Positions 52,817 through 61,463 of a stretch of 64,000 bases of DNA are shown piece by piece (positions within the stretch are counted from its first letter, which is position 1; the number at the start of each line of letters is the position of its first letter). The translations under genes were made by a program, and so were the position numbers. The DNA is from Streptomyces sp. JHA26 (GTDB lineage Bacteria; Actinomycetota; Actinomycetes; Streptomycetales; Streptomycetaceae), in assembly GCF_002005565.1 (NCBI RefSeq), contig NZ_BDJC01000009.1, positions 1 through 64,000 of the forward strand, given 5' to 3'. Under the pieces are notes generated by a model. The model saw only the letters and a list, made by a program, of their open reading frames with translations. It was not told where the DNA came from and did no database searches.

Positions 52817-52893
52817 GTCGTCCAGAGTGCCCCCGGAGAGCGAGGTGATGATTCCGCCGCCGGGCCGACGGCGCGGCGAGGGACCGTGGGACC

Positions 52894-53751
52894 TCACCAC
52901 GACGCCCGGTCGGGCAGGTCCGCCCCCTGCTCCGCACCGGGTTCCGCGACCCACGGCTCGGGTCCCGTGCCCTCGCTCCACGCGCGCAGTCGACGCTGGT
53001 CGACGCAGACTATTCCGCACTGCTCGGCGTAGTCGGCGGCGGGCGCGGTGAAGTCGCTGCTGGTGACGAGGACCGCCACGTCCGCCCCGTGGACGGTGAA
53101 GCAGGTGCCGCCGAAGCGCTGCAGTTCCTCGGAGCCGACCTTGTTGTCCTCGCCGTAGCGCTTGCACTGGATGACCAGGCGCCGCCCGTCGGGGGTCACC
53201 GCCAGCACGTCGGCGCCGAGGTCTCCGGCCCCGCCCACGACCTCGACCTCGGCGCATCCGTCCCGCACGCAGAGGTCGGCTATCGCCTGCTCGAACTCGT
53301 CCGGGCTCAGGGCGTGGTGGTCGGTGATCTCCACCGCGGGGACCTCCACCGCGGTGGCCTCCATCGCGGGGACCTCCGCCGTGGGAACCTCCGCCGCGGG
53401 CGGCTCGCCACCCGGTGCCGTCACCGGAGCCGGTGCGGCGGGACGCTCCGCGTCCAGCTCGTCCAGCGCCGTGGCCGTCGCCTGTTCCAGGGCGTTCGTG
53501 GTGCGGCGGGCCAGCCTCGCGGTGGAGAAGCCGGACCGTCCGCGCCGGCCGACGACGAGAGCCGTCACCACGCCGAGCGACAGGAGCACGGCCCATGCGG
53601 GACGGCGCTCGGCGACGTCGAACGCCATGCGCACCACCAGGCCGACGAGGCCGAGGCCGAGGGCGGCGAGACCGAAGAACATGGCGGTCGCGCGCAGGTC
53701 GAAGCGGCGCCCGGCGGGCAGGCGGCGTGTCCGTTGCTCGGGCGAGGTCAC
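52894..53751 (-). CDS. Membrane-anchored Mrr-type restriction endonuclease
   Basis: A 285-residue protein: two N-terminal hydrophobic segments (about 22-43 and 50-68), a linker with tandem 'EVP-A/T' repeats (about 110-140), and a PD-(D/E)xK domain ('EFEQAIADLCVRDGCAEVEVVGGAGDLGADVLAV'...'RLVIQCKRYG'...'FGGTCFTVHGADVAVLVTSSDFT'), with Asp, Gln and Lys of the Mrr catalytic core intact. It may cut modified or foreign DNA near the membrane; no methyltransferase is nearby. GTG start. Confidence 0.87.
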   Translation of the reverse strand: MTSPEQRTRRLPAGRRFDLRATAMFFGLAALGLGLVGLVVRMAFDVAERRPAWAVLLSLGVVTALVVGRRGRSGFSTARLARRTTNALEQATATALDELDAERPAAPAPVTAPGGEPPAAEVPTAEVPAMEATAVEVPAVEITDHHALSPDEFEQAIADLCVRDGCAEVEVVGGAGDLGADVLAVTPDGRRLVIQCKRYGEDNKVGSEELQRFGGTCFTVHGADVAVLVTSSDFTAPAADYAEQCGIVCVDQRRLRAWSEGTGPEPWVAEPGAEQGADLPDRASW

Positions 53752-53915
53752 GGGCGGGGTCCTCCTCGGGAGCCGATGCGAAGATCACCTCTGCGTCTGC
53801 CCTCGGGCGGCGCGCCCAGTCCCGGCGAACGCCCGGTGCGCGCCGGGCACATGACACGCCGTCGGATGGCTCATCGTCCGCCACCCCGAAACCCTTCGGG
53901 CATAACGTGCTGAAT

Positions 53916-54992
53916 ATGAAGAAATGCCATGTCGTGTACCTGGTGTGCACCGCTGCGATGGTCGGAACGGGTCTTGGTGCGGCTCCGGCGGGCGCCTTCC
54001 CCGACGTCCCCCACATCCCCACCGTCCACGTGGTCCACCCCGGAGAATCGATCCAGAAGGCCGTGGACGCCGCCGAATCGGGCGACACCGTCCTCGTCAG
54101 CGTCGGCACCTACCACGAGAGCGTCAGCGTGAGCACCCCCGGGCTCACGCTGCGCGGCATGGGCCGGTACACGGTCATCAAGCCGAGCACGAAGAAGGCC
54201 TCCGGCACCTGCGCCGAGAACGGCAACGGCATCTGCGTGGTCGGGACGAAGGACAAGAAGGTCGAGGACGTCACCATCGACTCCCTGAGGGTGACCGGGT
54301 TCGCCCGCGCGGGTGTGTTCTCGATGGCCACCGACGGGCTGACCGTACGCAACGTGACGGCCGACAAGAACGACGTCTGGGGCATCGCCCAGGAGCGCTC
54401 GGTCCGCGGCGTCTTCCGGGACAACACGGCCCGGGACAACGGCGACGCGGGCATCTTCCTCGCCAACACGATCAAGGCCGAGGAAGGCGCCGAGGACACC
54501 CGCGGCACGGTCGTCGAGGACAACCGGCTCGAGGGCAACCGGATCGGCGTCACCGTGCGGCGGCTGCGCAACCTCACCGTGTCGGACAACCACATCACCG
54601 GCAACTGCGCGGGCGTCTTCGTCGTCGGCGACGAGAACAGCCCCAAGGCCGGTCACCTCGCGGTGCGCGGCAACCACGTCGTCCGCAACAACAAGTCGTG
54701 CCCGAAGACCGAGCGGCTGCCCGCCCTGCAGGGCTCCGGCATCGTGCTGACCGGTACCGAGAAGGTCCTGGTCACGGCCAACACGGTCGAGGGCCACGCC
54801 GGCACCTCCCCGCTGTCGGGCGGCATCGTCCTGTTCAAGTCCCTCGTGGGCGTCTCCGGCGAGAAGAACGAGGTCAGCCGCAACACGCTGCGCGACAACT
54901 CGCCCGCCGACCTCGTCAGCACCGAGACCGGCAGGAACAACACGTTCAGCGGCAACTCGTGCCGGGCCTCCAAGCCCGCGGGACTGTGCTGA
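53916..54992 (+). CDS. Secreted right-handed beta-helix protein
   Basis: A 358-residue protein with a signal peptide (about 1-27) and a parallel beta-helix ('VHPGESIQKAVDAAESGDTVLVSVGTYHESVSVSTPGLTLRGMG' then repeated 'N-x-x-x-x-N-x-x-G-I' rungs). Short Cys-containing turns suggest disulfides. Such folds are polysaccharide lyases, mannuronan epimerase-like or phage-tail-like proteins; no catalytic set is recognised. ATG 53916. It is 49 bp upstream of an O-methyltransferase on the same strand. Confidence 0.85.
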   Translation: MKKCHVVYLVCTAAMVGTGLGAAPAGAFPDVPHIPTVHVVHPGESIQKAVDAAESGDTVLVSVGTYHESVSVSTPGLTLRGMGRYTVIKPSTKKASGTCAENGNGICVVGTKDKKVEDVTIDSLRVTGFARAGVFSMATDGLTVRNVTADKNDVWGIAQERSVRGVFRDNTARDNGDAGIFLANTIKAEEGAEDTRGTVVEDNRLEGNRIGVTVRRLRNLTVSDNHITGNCAGVFVVGDENSPKAGHLAVRGNHVVRNNKSCPKTERLPALQGSGIVLTGTEKVLVTANTVEGHAGTSPLSGGIVLFKSLVGVSGEKNEVSRNTLRDNSPADLVSTETGRNNTFSGNSCRASKPAGLC

Positions 54993-55041
54993 CCGCCCGG
55001 CCGCAACCCCCCGTGGACCGAAGAAGGAAGGAAAGCGGCAC

Positions 55042-56073
55042 ATGACGACCGTACAGACCGCCCCTCCCCCGCCGATGCGGCTGAGGGAGCTCGCGTTCGG
55101 GGCGGCATGCGCCGCCGCCCTGCGCGCGGCCGCACGCCTCGGCGTCGCCGACGCCCTCGGCGAGAACCCCATGGCCGTGGAGGACCTCGCGGCCGCCGTG
55201 AAGACCGAACCCCGGCCGCTGCGCCGGCTGTTGCGCGCCCTGACGTGCTACGGCGTCTTCGCCGAGCACGAGGACGGGACGTTCGCCCACACCGGCATGT
55301 CCCGGCTGCTGCGCGAGGACGACCCGCACAGCCTGCGCTCCATCACCCTGTGGTGCACCGAGCCGTGGACCTGGGACGCGTGGCCCCGGCTGGACGAGGC
55401 CGTGCGGACCGGCCGCAACGTCGTCGAGGACCTGTACGGCAAGGAGTTCTTCACCTACCTCAACGAGGACGCACCCGAGTCGGCCGAGGTCTTCAACCGC
55501 GCCATGACGACGTCCAGCCGGCAGTCCGCCGAGGACGTCGCGGCCCTCCTCGACCTGTCGGGGAGCAGGTCGGTCGCCGACATCGGTGGCGGGCAGGGCC
55601 ACGTGGTGGCGAGTCTGCTGGAGAAGTACCCGTCGATGCAGGGCGTCCTGCTCGACCTCCCGCGCGTCGTCGAGAACGCCGACCCCCGGCTGCGCGCGGG
55701 GGGAGCGCTCGCGGACCGCGTGCGCATCGTGCCGGGCGACTGCCGCGAGGCCATTCCCGTCCAGGCCGACGTGTACATCATCAAGAACATCCTGGAGTGG
55801 GACGACGACAGCACCGCCCGCGCCCTGCGCAACGTCATGGAGGCGGGCGGCCCCGGGGCCCGGGTCGTGGTCATCGAGAACCTCGTCGACGACACGCCCT
55901 CGATGCGGTTCAGCACCGCCATGGACCTGCTGCTGCTGCTCAACGTCGGCGGCGCCAAGCACACCACCGACAGCATGGTCGGCCGGCTGACCGACGCGGG
56001 CCTCGTCATCGACGACATCCGCCCGGTCAACCCCTACCTGCACGCGTTCGACTGCACCGTGCCCGCCCGGTAG
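55042..56073 (+). CDS. SAM-dependent O-methyltransferase
   Basis: A 343-residue class I O-methyltransferase of the AcrM/plant-type fold: N-terminal winged-helix dimerisation region and SAM motif 'VADIGGGQGHVVASLLEKYPSMQGVLLDLPRVVENA', then the catalytic-base region 'IIKNILEWDDDS'. These enzymes methylate polyketide or phenolic hydroxyls. Its neighbour, a SchA/CurD protein, is typical of spore-pigment polyketide clusters, but no polyketide synthase genes are present. GAAGGAAAG precedes the ATG. Confidence 0.9.
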   Translation: MTTVQTAPPPPMRLRELAFGAACAAALRAAARLGVADALGENPMAVEDLAAAVKTEPRPLRRLLRALTCYGVFAEHEDGTFAHTGMSRLLREDDPHSLRSITLWCTEPWTWDAWPRLDEAVRTGRNVVEDLYGKEFFTYLNEDAPESAEVFNRAMTTSSRQSAEDVAALLDLSGSRSVADIGGGQGHVVASLLEKYPSMQGVLLDLPRVVENADPRLRAGGALADRVRIVPGDCREAIPVQADVYIIKNILEWDDDSTARALRNVMEAGGPGARVVVIENLVDDTPSMRFSTAMDLLLLLNVGGAKHTTDSMVGRLTDAGLVIDDIRPVNPYLHAFDCTVPAR

Positions 56074-56097
56074 GCCGGCTGCAGGACCCGGTACAAC

Positions 56098-56132
56098 GGC
56101 CGTCGGACCGCGAACGTCGCGGTCCGGCGGCC
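56098..56132. terminator. Bidirectional hairpin terminator
   Basis: A 16-bp stem (56098-56113 / 56117-56132, one T-G pair, 3-nt loop) between the convergent O-methyltransferase and SchA/CurD genes. Confidence 0.85.
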
Positions 56133-56154
56133 GGTTCCGTGTCCCGGTGCCGGC

Positions 56155-57315
56155 TCAGGCGCCGGGCGAGCGCCGGTCGGTGACGGGGACCATGCGGGCA
56201 CCCCGGAGGGCTCGGGCGAGGTCGTCGCCGCCTTCCCCGGCGGCGGCCTCCGTGGCGGCGGGACCGTCGAGGAGCGTCGTGAGTTCGGCCGCCTGGCTGG
56301 CGTCGGGCAGGCCGAGGGCGATCGCCGGGTCGCAGGCGTCGAGACCGCCGCGTACGTCGATCAGCCGGACCACGACGTCGTCGCGCTGGAAGATGGTGCT
56401 GCACAGGACCGGGCTGCGCGGGTCGTCCGCCGCCGCCTCGTCCCGCTGGGCCAGCAGCCGGGCCAGCCGCATGCCGCACCCCGGGCGGGCCGGGTACGAC
56501 AGCGCGTGCCGTTCCGCCTCCGGTTCCTCCTGCCCCGCCGTCACGTGGTGGACGGCCGGCAGCGCGGCGCGGGTGTAGAAGACCCGGGCCGACTCGGGAT
56601 CGCTCAGGTCCCGGTCCTGCTCCAGGTACGGGTTGATGGCCTCCTCGACGGCCCGCACCTCCGGCTGCTGGGCCACGTGCCGCAGCGCCGCGAGCAGGTC
56701 GCCCCGCACCTCGATGGCCCGCACCACGCGGTTGCCGTGCATGAACAGGGAGGTGCGCAGCAGTCGGGTGTTGACGTCGACCTGCGGCTCGGGGGCGGCG
56801 TAGTCGGCGAGGAGCTTCGCGACGGCCTCCTCGCTGCCCGGCTCGACCGTGAAGGTGAGCGCGTGGCGGATCACGCCGTCACCCACCCGGGGCGACGTCT
56901 GGAGGCTGCCCCTGCCGGTCCCGGCGTCCACGGCGGGGGCACCGGTCTCGCGGACGACGTGGAAGCGGAGCGACCTGGTGTCCCGGACGCAGCTGTGCAG
57001 CGGTTTCACCATCCGCACGTGCTCCTCGCTGCTCACCCAGTCGAGGAACGGCGGAGCGCTCTCCCACTCGCTGGTGATGAGCCACTGGGACGGGTTCTCG
57101 ATGGACTGGCACAGCTGTTCACTGACGTGTCCGGGTACGGACTCGACGTGGCTGCGCAACTGCTCGTACGTCTCGAGGAACTGCTGCTGGGCTCCGTCGT
57201 TGACGTCCACCAGCAGGACGACACGAAGCCTGGAGCCGTCGAACACGGACTGGGAGACACGGTGCGACATCTGTCGCGTCAGCGGTTCAGAAGCAGGGGT
57301 GGACATGGTGGTCAT
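56155..57315 (-). CDS. SchA/CurD-like domain protein
   Basis: A 386-residue protein with SchA/CurD-type ferredoxin-like (ABM) repeats: 'LRVVLLVDVNDGAQQQFLETYEQLRSHVESVPGHVSEQLCQSIENPSQWLITSEWES', a second copy near 125-200 and a third, weaker one after 260. In WhiE-type spore-pigment clusters such proteins accompany a type II PKS and cyclases; here only an O-methyltransferase is adjacent. The precise role is unknown. ATG 57315 with AAGGAG ~10 nt upstream; GTG 57324 and ATG 57306 are also in frame. Confidence 0.8.
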   Translation of the reverse strand: MTTMSTPASEPLTRQMSHRVSQSVFDGSRLRVVLLVDVNDGAQQQFLETYEQLRSHVESVPGHVSEQLCQSIENPSQWLITSEWESAPPFLDWVSSEEHVRMVKPLHSCVRDTRSLRFHVVRETGAPAVDAGTGRGSLQTSPRVGDGVIRHALTFTVEPGSEEAVAKLLADYAAPEPQVDVNTRLLRTSLFMHGNRVVRAIEVRGDLLAALRHVAQQPEVRAVEEAINPYLEQDRDLSDPESARVFYTRAALPAVHHVTAGQEEPEAERHALSYPARPGCGMRLARLLAQRDEAAADDPRSPVLCSTIFQRDDVVVRLIDVRGGLDACDPAIALGLPDASQAAELTTLLDGPAATEAAAGEGGDDLARALRGARMVPVTDRRSPGA

Positions 57316-57462
57316 CCTGCGCACAACTCCTTCGCGGGGGGCGGTACCGGACGTCGGCCGCGGTGATGCGACGTCGGCGCCTCGATCCTGTGCCCGCCCC
57401 CGGGAGCGCGCGAGTCGTATGAACTACGCGGGTGACCGGTGCGGGCGGAGGTCCGGGTGGCC

Positions 57463-58185
57463 TCAGACGAGGTGCGCGAAGACCACCAGGTTGTCCGTGT
57501 AGTCCTTGACCTTGCGGTCGTAGTCACCGGCACAGGTGATGAGCCGTACCTCCGGACGGTCCGCGTCGCCGTACACGCGGCTGCTGGGGAAGGCGTCCTT
57601 GGCGAAGGTCTCCAGGCTGTCGACGACGAAGGACGCCGTGCGCCCGTCGGCCCGTTCGACGTGGAAGACGTCCCCCTCGTCCAGTTGGTCGAGGCGGGCG
57701 AAGACGGCCGCGGACGTCTTGGTGTCGACGTGTCCGGCGATGATCGAGGTGCCGGTCTCGCCGGGGGAGACGCCCTTGGCGTACCAGCCGACGAGGTTGG
57801 TGTCGTTCGCGGGCGGAGGCTGGAGCTGCCTGTTCTCACCGATGGCGAGATCGGTGAAGGGGGCGTCGACGGAGATCTCCGGGATCAGCAGGCGCACCGG
57901 CCTCGACCGGGGCAGGGCCGCCGTGCGGTCCGCGCCGGTCGGGTCCGCGGTCGGCGGGTCCTCGGCGGGCGGGTCGGCGGCGGCCGTCGGCCCGCCGACC
58001 GCCGGGGCCGACGCCCCGGCCCCCGGGGCGAGCGGCGGACGGGAGGAGTCGGCCGACGTGTCGTTACCGCCGAGCAGGCTCATCGCCAGGACCAGGAGGG
58101 CGACGGCGCACAGCACCATCAGGCCCCCGCGGGAGCCGGAGGCGGTCGGTGCGTCACCGGCGGGAGAAGAAGGGGGTACTGCCAT
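57463..58185 (-). CDS. Class F sortase
   Basis: A 240-residue sortase with one N-terminal transmembrane anchor (about 22-40), a Pro/Ala linker, and the catalytic beta-barrel: 'LIPEISVDAPFTDLA', the catalytic His in 'AGHVDTKTSAAVF', Cys in 'LITCAGDYD' and Arg nearby. Class F sortases of actinobacteria attach proteins to the cell wall. It lies 106 bp downstream of a repeat protein with a sorting-like tail, its likely substrate. Confidence 0.9.
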   Translation of the reverse strand: MAVPPSSPAGDAPTASGSRGGLMVLCAVALLVLAMSLLGGNDTSADSSRPPLAPGAGASAPAVGGPTAAADPPAEDPPTADPTGADRTAALPRSRPVRLLIPEISVDAPFTDLAIGENRQLQPPPANDTNLVGWYAKGVSPGETGTSIIAGHVDTKTSAAVFARLDQLDEGDVFHVERADGRTASFVVDSLETFAKDAFPSSRVYGDADRPEVRLITCAGDYDRKVKDYTDNLVVFAHLV

Positions 58186-58291
58186 CGGAAAACACCTCAC
58201 TAGGCACGGCAGCGGGGCGGGAACGGGCGGCGAGCCGGGCCGCCACGCGGTGCGCGGGTGGCGGCCCGACTGCTATCACGCCCGGCATGGC

Positions 58292-58999
58292 TCAGGCCGC
58301 TCCGTGAGACTTCCTGCGGCGCGCGGCGTACAGGCCCGCGGCGGCCACGCCCAGGACGGCCAGCCCGCCCGCGGTCGCGCCCGGCTGGGCCAGCCCGCCG
58401 CCGCCGGTGTGCATCCCGCCGCGGGGCTTCTCCTCCTCGCCGCCGCGCCAGGACCGCTCACCGCCGTTGTCGCCGGAGCCGCCCCAGTCGCCCTCGTTCG
58501 CCACGGTCAGCGCACCGCCACCCGTGTGCATCCCGCCGCGGGGCCGGTCCTGCTCGTCGCCACCGCGCGACCGCTCACCGCCGTCGTCACCGGAGCCGCC
58601 GCGCGACCGCTCACCGCCGTCGTCGCCGGAGCCGCCCCAGTCGCCCTCGTTCACCATGGCCAGTGCACCGCCACCCGTGTGCATCCCGCCGCGCGGCTCG
58701 TCGTGCTTGCCGCCACCGCGCGACCGCTCACCGCCGTCGTCACCGGAGCCACCGCGCGACCGCTCACCGCCGTCGTCGCCGGAACCGCCCCAGTCGCCCT
58801 CGTTCACCGAGGTCAGCGCACCGCCACCCGTGTGCATCCCGCCTCGCGGCTCGTCGTGCTTGCTTCCGTTGCCCTGCTCCTTGCTGTAGGAAGAGTCGTC
58901 GTGGTCCCAGTCACCACCGGCCGCGTAGGCGCCGGGGGCACCGAGGACGAGGACGGTCGAAGCCGCCGCTGTGGCCAGGAGAGTGCGAGCAGATCGCAT
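58292..58999 (-). CDS. Repeat-rich surface protein with sorting-like tail
   Basis: A 235-residue protein: signal peptide (about 1-26), three and a half copies of a ~40-51-residue Gly/Asp/Glu/Arg-rich unit (each containing PRGGMHTGGG, a Gly-Asp-rich GDWGGSGDDGGERS stretch, and NEGDW), then 'LAQPGATAGGLAVLGVAAAGLYAARRRK', i.e. an LAxPG-type motif, a hydrophobic helix and a basic tail. This is the architecture of sortase substrates. ATG with GGAAGG upstream. The repeat unit is predicted intrinsically disordered and highly charged. Confidence 0.85.
   Translation of the reverse strand: MRSARTLLATAAASTVLVLGAPGAYAAGGDWDHDDSSYSKEQGNGSKHDEPRGGMHTGGGALTSVNEGDWGGSGDDGGERSRGGSGDDGGERSRGGGKHDEPRGGMHTGGGALAMVNEGDWGGSGDDGGERSRGGSGDDGGERSRGGDEQDRPRGGMHTGGGALTVANEGDWGGSGDNGGERSWRGGEEEKPRGGMHTGGGGLAQPGATAGGLAVLGVAAAGLYAARRRKSHGAA
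58400..58861 (-). repeat. Internal tandem repeats of the surface protein gene
   Basis: Units of about 120-153 bp are repeated with few changes, so copy number probably varies between strains. Subunits 'GDDGGERSRGGS' are duplicated within units. Confidence 0.8.
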
Positions 59000-59237
59000 C
59001 TGAGTTTCCTTCCGCCATGACCGGGCAGCTGGTGCTTCGTCAGCTGATGTGACCCGGCCCTGACGTGATTTACCGTCAGCCAACCGTCGCGCTTCCACCA
59101 CTCAAGGCGCTCACCCGGGTGAACCCCGCCGGCCGGGGACATGCGGACGGCGGACACGAGGGCTTCCCTCCTGCCACCGTCCACCGCTGGATGGGCGGCG
59201 GGTACGGCCGGACGTCTTTGACCGTCAACTTCCTTGC

Positions 59238-59254
59238 CCGGAAAGGCTTTCCGG
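59238..59254 (+). promoter_or_regulatory. 17-bp palindrome CCGGAAAG-G-CTTTCCGG
   Basis: A perfect palindrome whose GGAAAG arm would also be the ribosome site of the small ORF at 59256; the stem would hide it. It lies in the 402-bp gap between the surface protein start and the SpoIIE-type gene end. Confidence 0.45.
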
Positions 59255-59255
59255 C

Positions 59256-59405
59256 ATGGATTCGATGACCGCGCGCATGGCGCGCCGGAACACACGCCAC
59301 ACCTGGTGGATCGTCATCGGCCGGCTCCTGTCCGTGGCGCCGCGTCAGGTGGCCTCGGCCGTCCACCAGCCCGCCGACCGCGTCCCCGGCCTCACAAGGC
59401 CCTAG
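59256..59405 (+). CDS. Possible 49-codon small ORF
   Basis: ATG at 59256, GGAAAGG about 10 nt upstream (inside a palindrome). The 49-residue product is basic with a 'TWWIVIGRLLSVAP' amphipathic segment. It ends overlapping the convergent SpoIIE-type gene by four bases. Unrecognised; could be spurious. Confidence 0.3.
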   Translation: MDSMTARMARRNTRHTWWIVIGRLLSVAPRQVASAVHQPADRVPGLTRP

Positions 59406-61306
59406 CCCTCCGGGTCGTCGTGGGTCGGGTCGGTGACCTCGGGGTGCTCGCGGCGGGAGCCGGGGGCGGCGCGGTCGGGTGCGGCCTCGCTGTGCGGGGA
59501 CTGGGGTGGTGGGGGCGGTGCCGTGTCCTCGGCGGCGCCGACGCCCGCGGCGGGCAGGCGCAGCGCGAGCAGGGCCACGTCGTCGCCGCGGGGCGCGATG
59601 CGGGCCAGCAGCTCGTCGCAGAAGTCGTCGACGGTCCGCTCCCCCAGCCGGCGGGCCAGGACACCTGCGTGGTGGCGGAGCTTGGCCATGCCGAGGTCGA
59701 TCGGGCGCTCACGGCTTTCGACCAGGCCGTCGGTGTAGAGCAGGAGGATGCTCTCCGGCGGGAGTTCCTCGCGGGCGTCGGGCCATTCCAGGCCGAGGCG
59801 CAGGGCCTCGCTCATGCCGATCAGCGGGCCGTGGCCGCCCTCCAGGTAGCGGGTCCCGCCGTCCGACGTGATCAGCAGGGGTGGCGGATGACCGGCGTTG
59901 ACCCAGTGGAGCCGCCAGGGTCCGCCCTCGGGGCCCTCGACGCGGGCGAAGACGAGCGTGGCCATGGGGGCGTCACTGGTGTGGGTGACGGCCTCGTCGA
60001 GACGGTGCATGATCACGCTGGGCGGCTCCTGGTGGTCCCAGGCCAGGGCCCGGAGCATGTTGCGCACCTCCGCCATGTGGGCGGCGGCCTGCAGGTCGTG
60101 CCCGACGACGTCCCCGATGACCAGGGCCATCACCCCGTCGGCGAGCAGGAAGGCGTCGTACCAGTCGCCGCCGATCTCCATGGCGCTCTCGGCGGGCCAG
60201 TAGCGGGCGGCCATGCGGACGTGGTCGACCTGTGGGAGGGGGGTGAGCAGCTGGCGTTGCATGGTCTCGGCGACGTTCTGCTGCTCGTGGTAGAGGCGGG
60301 CGTTGTCCATGACCAGTCCGACGCGGCGGCCGATGTCGGCGAGCAGGGCGATCTCGGCCGCGGTGTGGGCGGGCGCGTTCCCGGCGCGGGCCACGGTCAG
60401 GATTCCGTAGGACCGCTGCCGGGTGCGGAGGGGGACGACGACGGCGGTGTGGCCGCCCAGCTGTTCGAACAGCGCGCGGTGGGTGGCCGCGAGCGGGGCC
60501 CGCGGGTCGTGCAGCAGGTCCTCGGCGGTCAGGACGACGGGACGGTCGCCGTTGACCAGCCGTGCCAGCGCCGCACGTGACGGGTCCGGCAGCGGGGTCA
60601 GCGGCCCTCGCAGGCGCCGGGCCCGGTGCGGGTGGGTGCTGCTGCGGACGGCGAGCCGTTCCAGGGCGTCCTGCTGTCCCGGGTGGACGTCGACGGCGGC
60701 CCACTGGCCGAGTTCCGGCACCAGCAGCCGCAGGAGACGGCGGATGGTGACGGAGATGTGTTCGGTGGGGACCAGCACCGTCGAGATCTCGGCCACCAGG
60801 TGCAGCTGGGCGGTGAGGGTCTCCAGGGCCGCGGTGCGTGCCTGCGCCTCCTCGGCGGCGCTGCGGTGCAGGCTGAAGTCGTGGAAGACGAGCACCAGAC
60901 CTTCCCGACGGCCGTTCACGACCAGGGGGGTGGTCGCCCAGATGATCGGCACCGTGCTGCCGTCGGAACGCCGGAAGTACTCCTCGCCGCCCTCCTCGGC
61001 GAGCGCTCCGCGCAGGGGGTCGCGCAGCGCGCACCGGTTCCGGGGGACGGGGCTGCCGTCGGCGTACCGGTGCAGCAGGTCGTGCGCGTCCTGCCCGATC
61101 ATCTCCGCCGCCGACCGCCCCAGCATCTGCTCGGCCCACGGGTTCACCGAAGTGATGCGGCCGGATGGGTCGAGGGTGAGGACACCGGCGCCGAGGTGGC
61201 GGAGGACGGCGCGGGCGAAGCCGGGCTCCAGGACACCGTCCGCCCCGTCGTGTCCTGGTTCGTCGCCCTCCCGGTGGCCCGCCCAGCGTGGCGTCACGAC
61301 CCTCAC
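59402..61306 (-). CDS. PAS-GAF-SpoIIE phosphatase
   Basis: A 634-residue protein: N-terminal PAS ('GVLEPGFARAVLRHLGAGVLTLDPSGRITSVNPWAEQMLGRSAAEMIGQ' about 25-145), GAF (about 175-345) and PP2C/SpoIIE phosphatase (about 360-590, with 'GGDWYDA', 'IGDVVGHDLQAAAHMAEVRNML', 'LLYTDGLVESR'). Unlike the protein at 29251-31332 it has no C-terminal HATPase, so it only dephosphorylates an antagonist in a partner-switch system. The C-terminal ~45 residues are disordered and Pro-rich. GTG start. Confidence 0.92.
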   Translation of the reverse strand: MRVVTPRWAGHREGDEPGHDGADGVLEPGFARAVLRHLGAGVLTLDPSGRITSVNPWAEQMLGRSAAEMIGQDAHDLLHRYADGSPVPRNRCALRDPLRGALAEEGGEEYFRRSDGSTVPIIWATTPLVVNGRREGLVLVFHDFSLHRSAAEEAQARTAALETLTAQLHLVAEISTVLVPTEHISVTIRRLLRLLVPELGQWAAVDVHPGQQDALERLAVRSSTHPHRARRLRGPLTPLPDPSRAALARLVNGDRPVVLTAEDLLHDPRAPLAATHRALFEQLGGHTAVVVPLRTRQRSYGILTVARAGNAPAHTAAEIALLADIGRRVGLVMDNARLYHEQQNVAETMQRQLLTPLPQVDHVRMAARYWPAESAMEIGGDWYDAFLLADGVMALVIGDVVGHDLQAAAHMAEVRNMLRALAWDHQEPPSVIMHRLDEAVTHTSDAPMATLVFARVEGPEGGPWRLHWVNAGHPPPLLITSDGGTRYLEGGHGPLIGMSEALRLGLEWPDAREELPPESILLLYTDGLVESRERPIDLGMAKLRHHAGVLARRLGERTVDDFCDELLARIAPRGDDVALLALRLPAAGVGAAEDTAPPPPPQSPHSEAAPDRAAPGSRREHPEVTDPTHDDPEG

Positions 61307-61451
61307 AGCCTTCCGATGCCGTCCACCCCGCCAGGTTCCCCCGCAGGGCGCGGACGAACCGCCCCGAAGGCGGCCGGTGGGGGGGCACCACCCGGGGGCG
61401 GACAGCAGGCGGGCGCGCCGTAATCCGGTCGCCGCGCCGGCGCGGCCCCCC

Positions 61452-61457
61452 TAGGGT
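61452..61457 (+). promoter_or_regulatory. Leaderless promoter -10 before the GNAT gene
   Basis: TAGGGT (TANNNT) followed by six bases (GGCGTG) and the ATG at 61464 fits leaderless initiation on the ATG. Confidence 0.5.
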
Positions 61458-61463
61458 GGCGTG

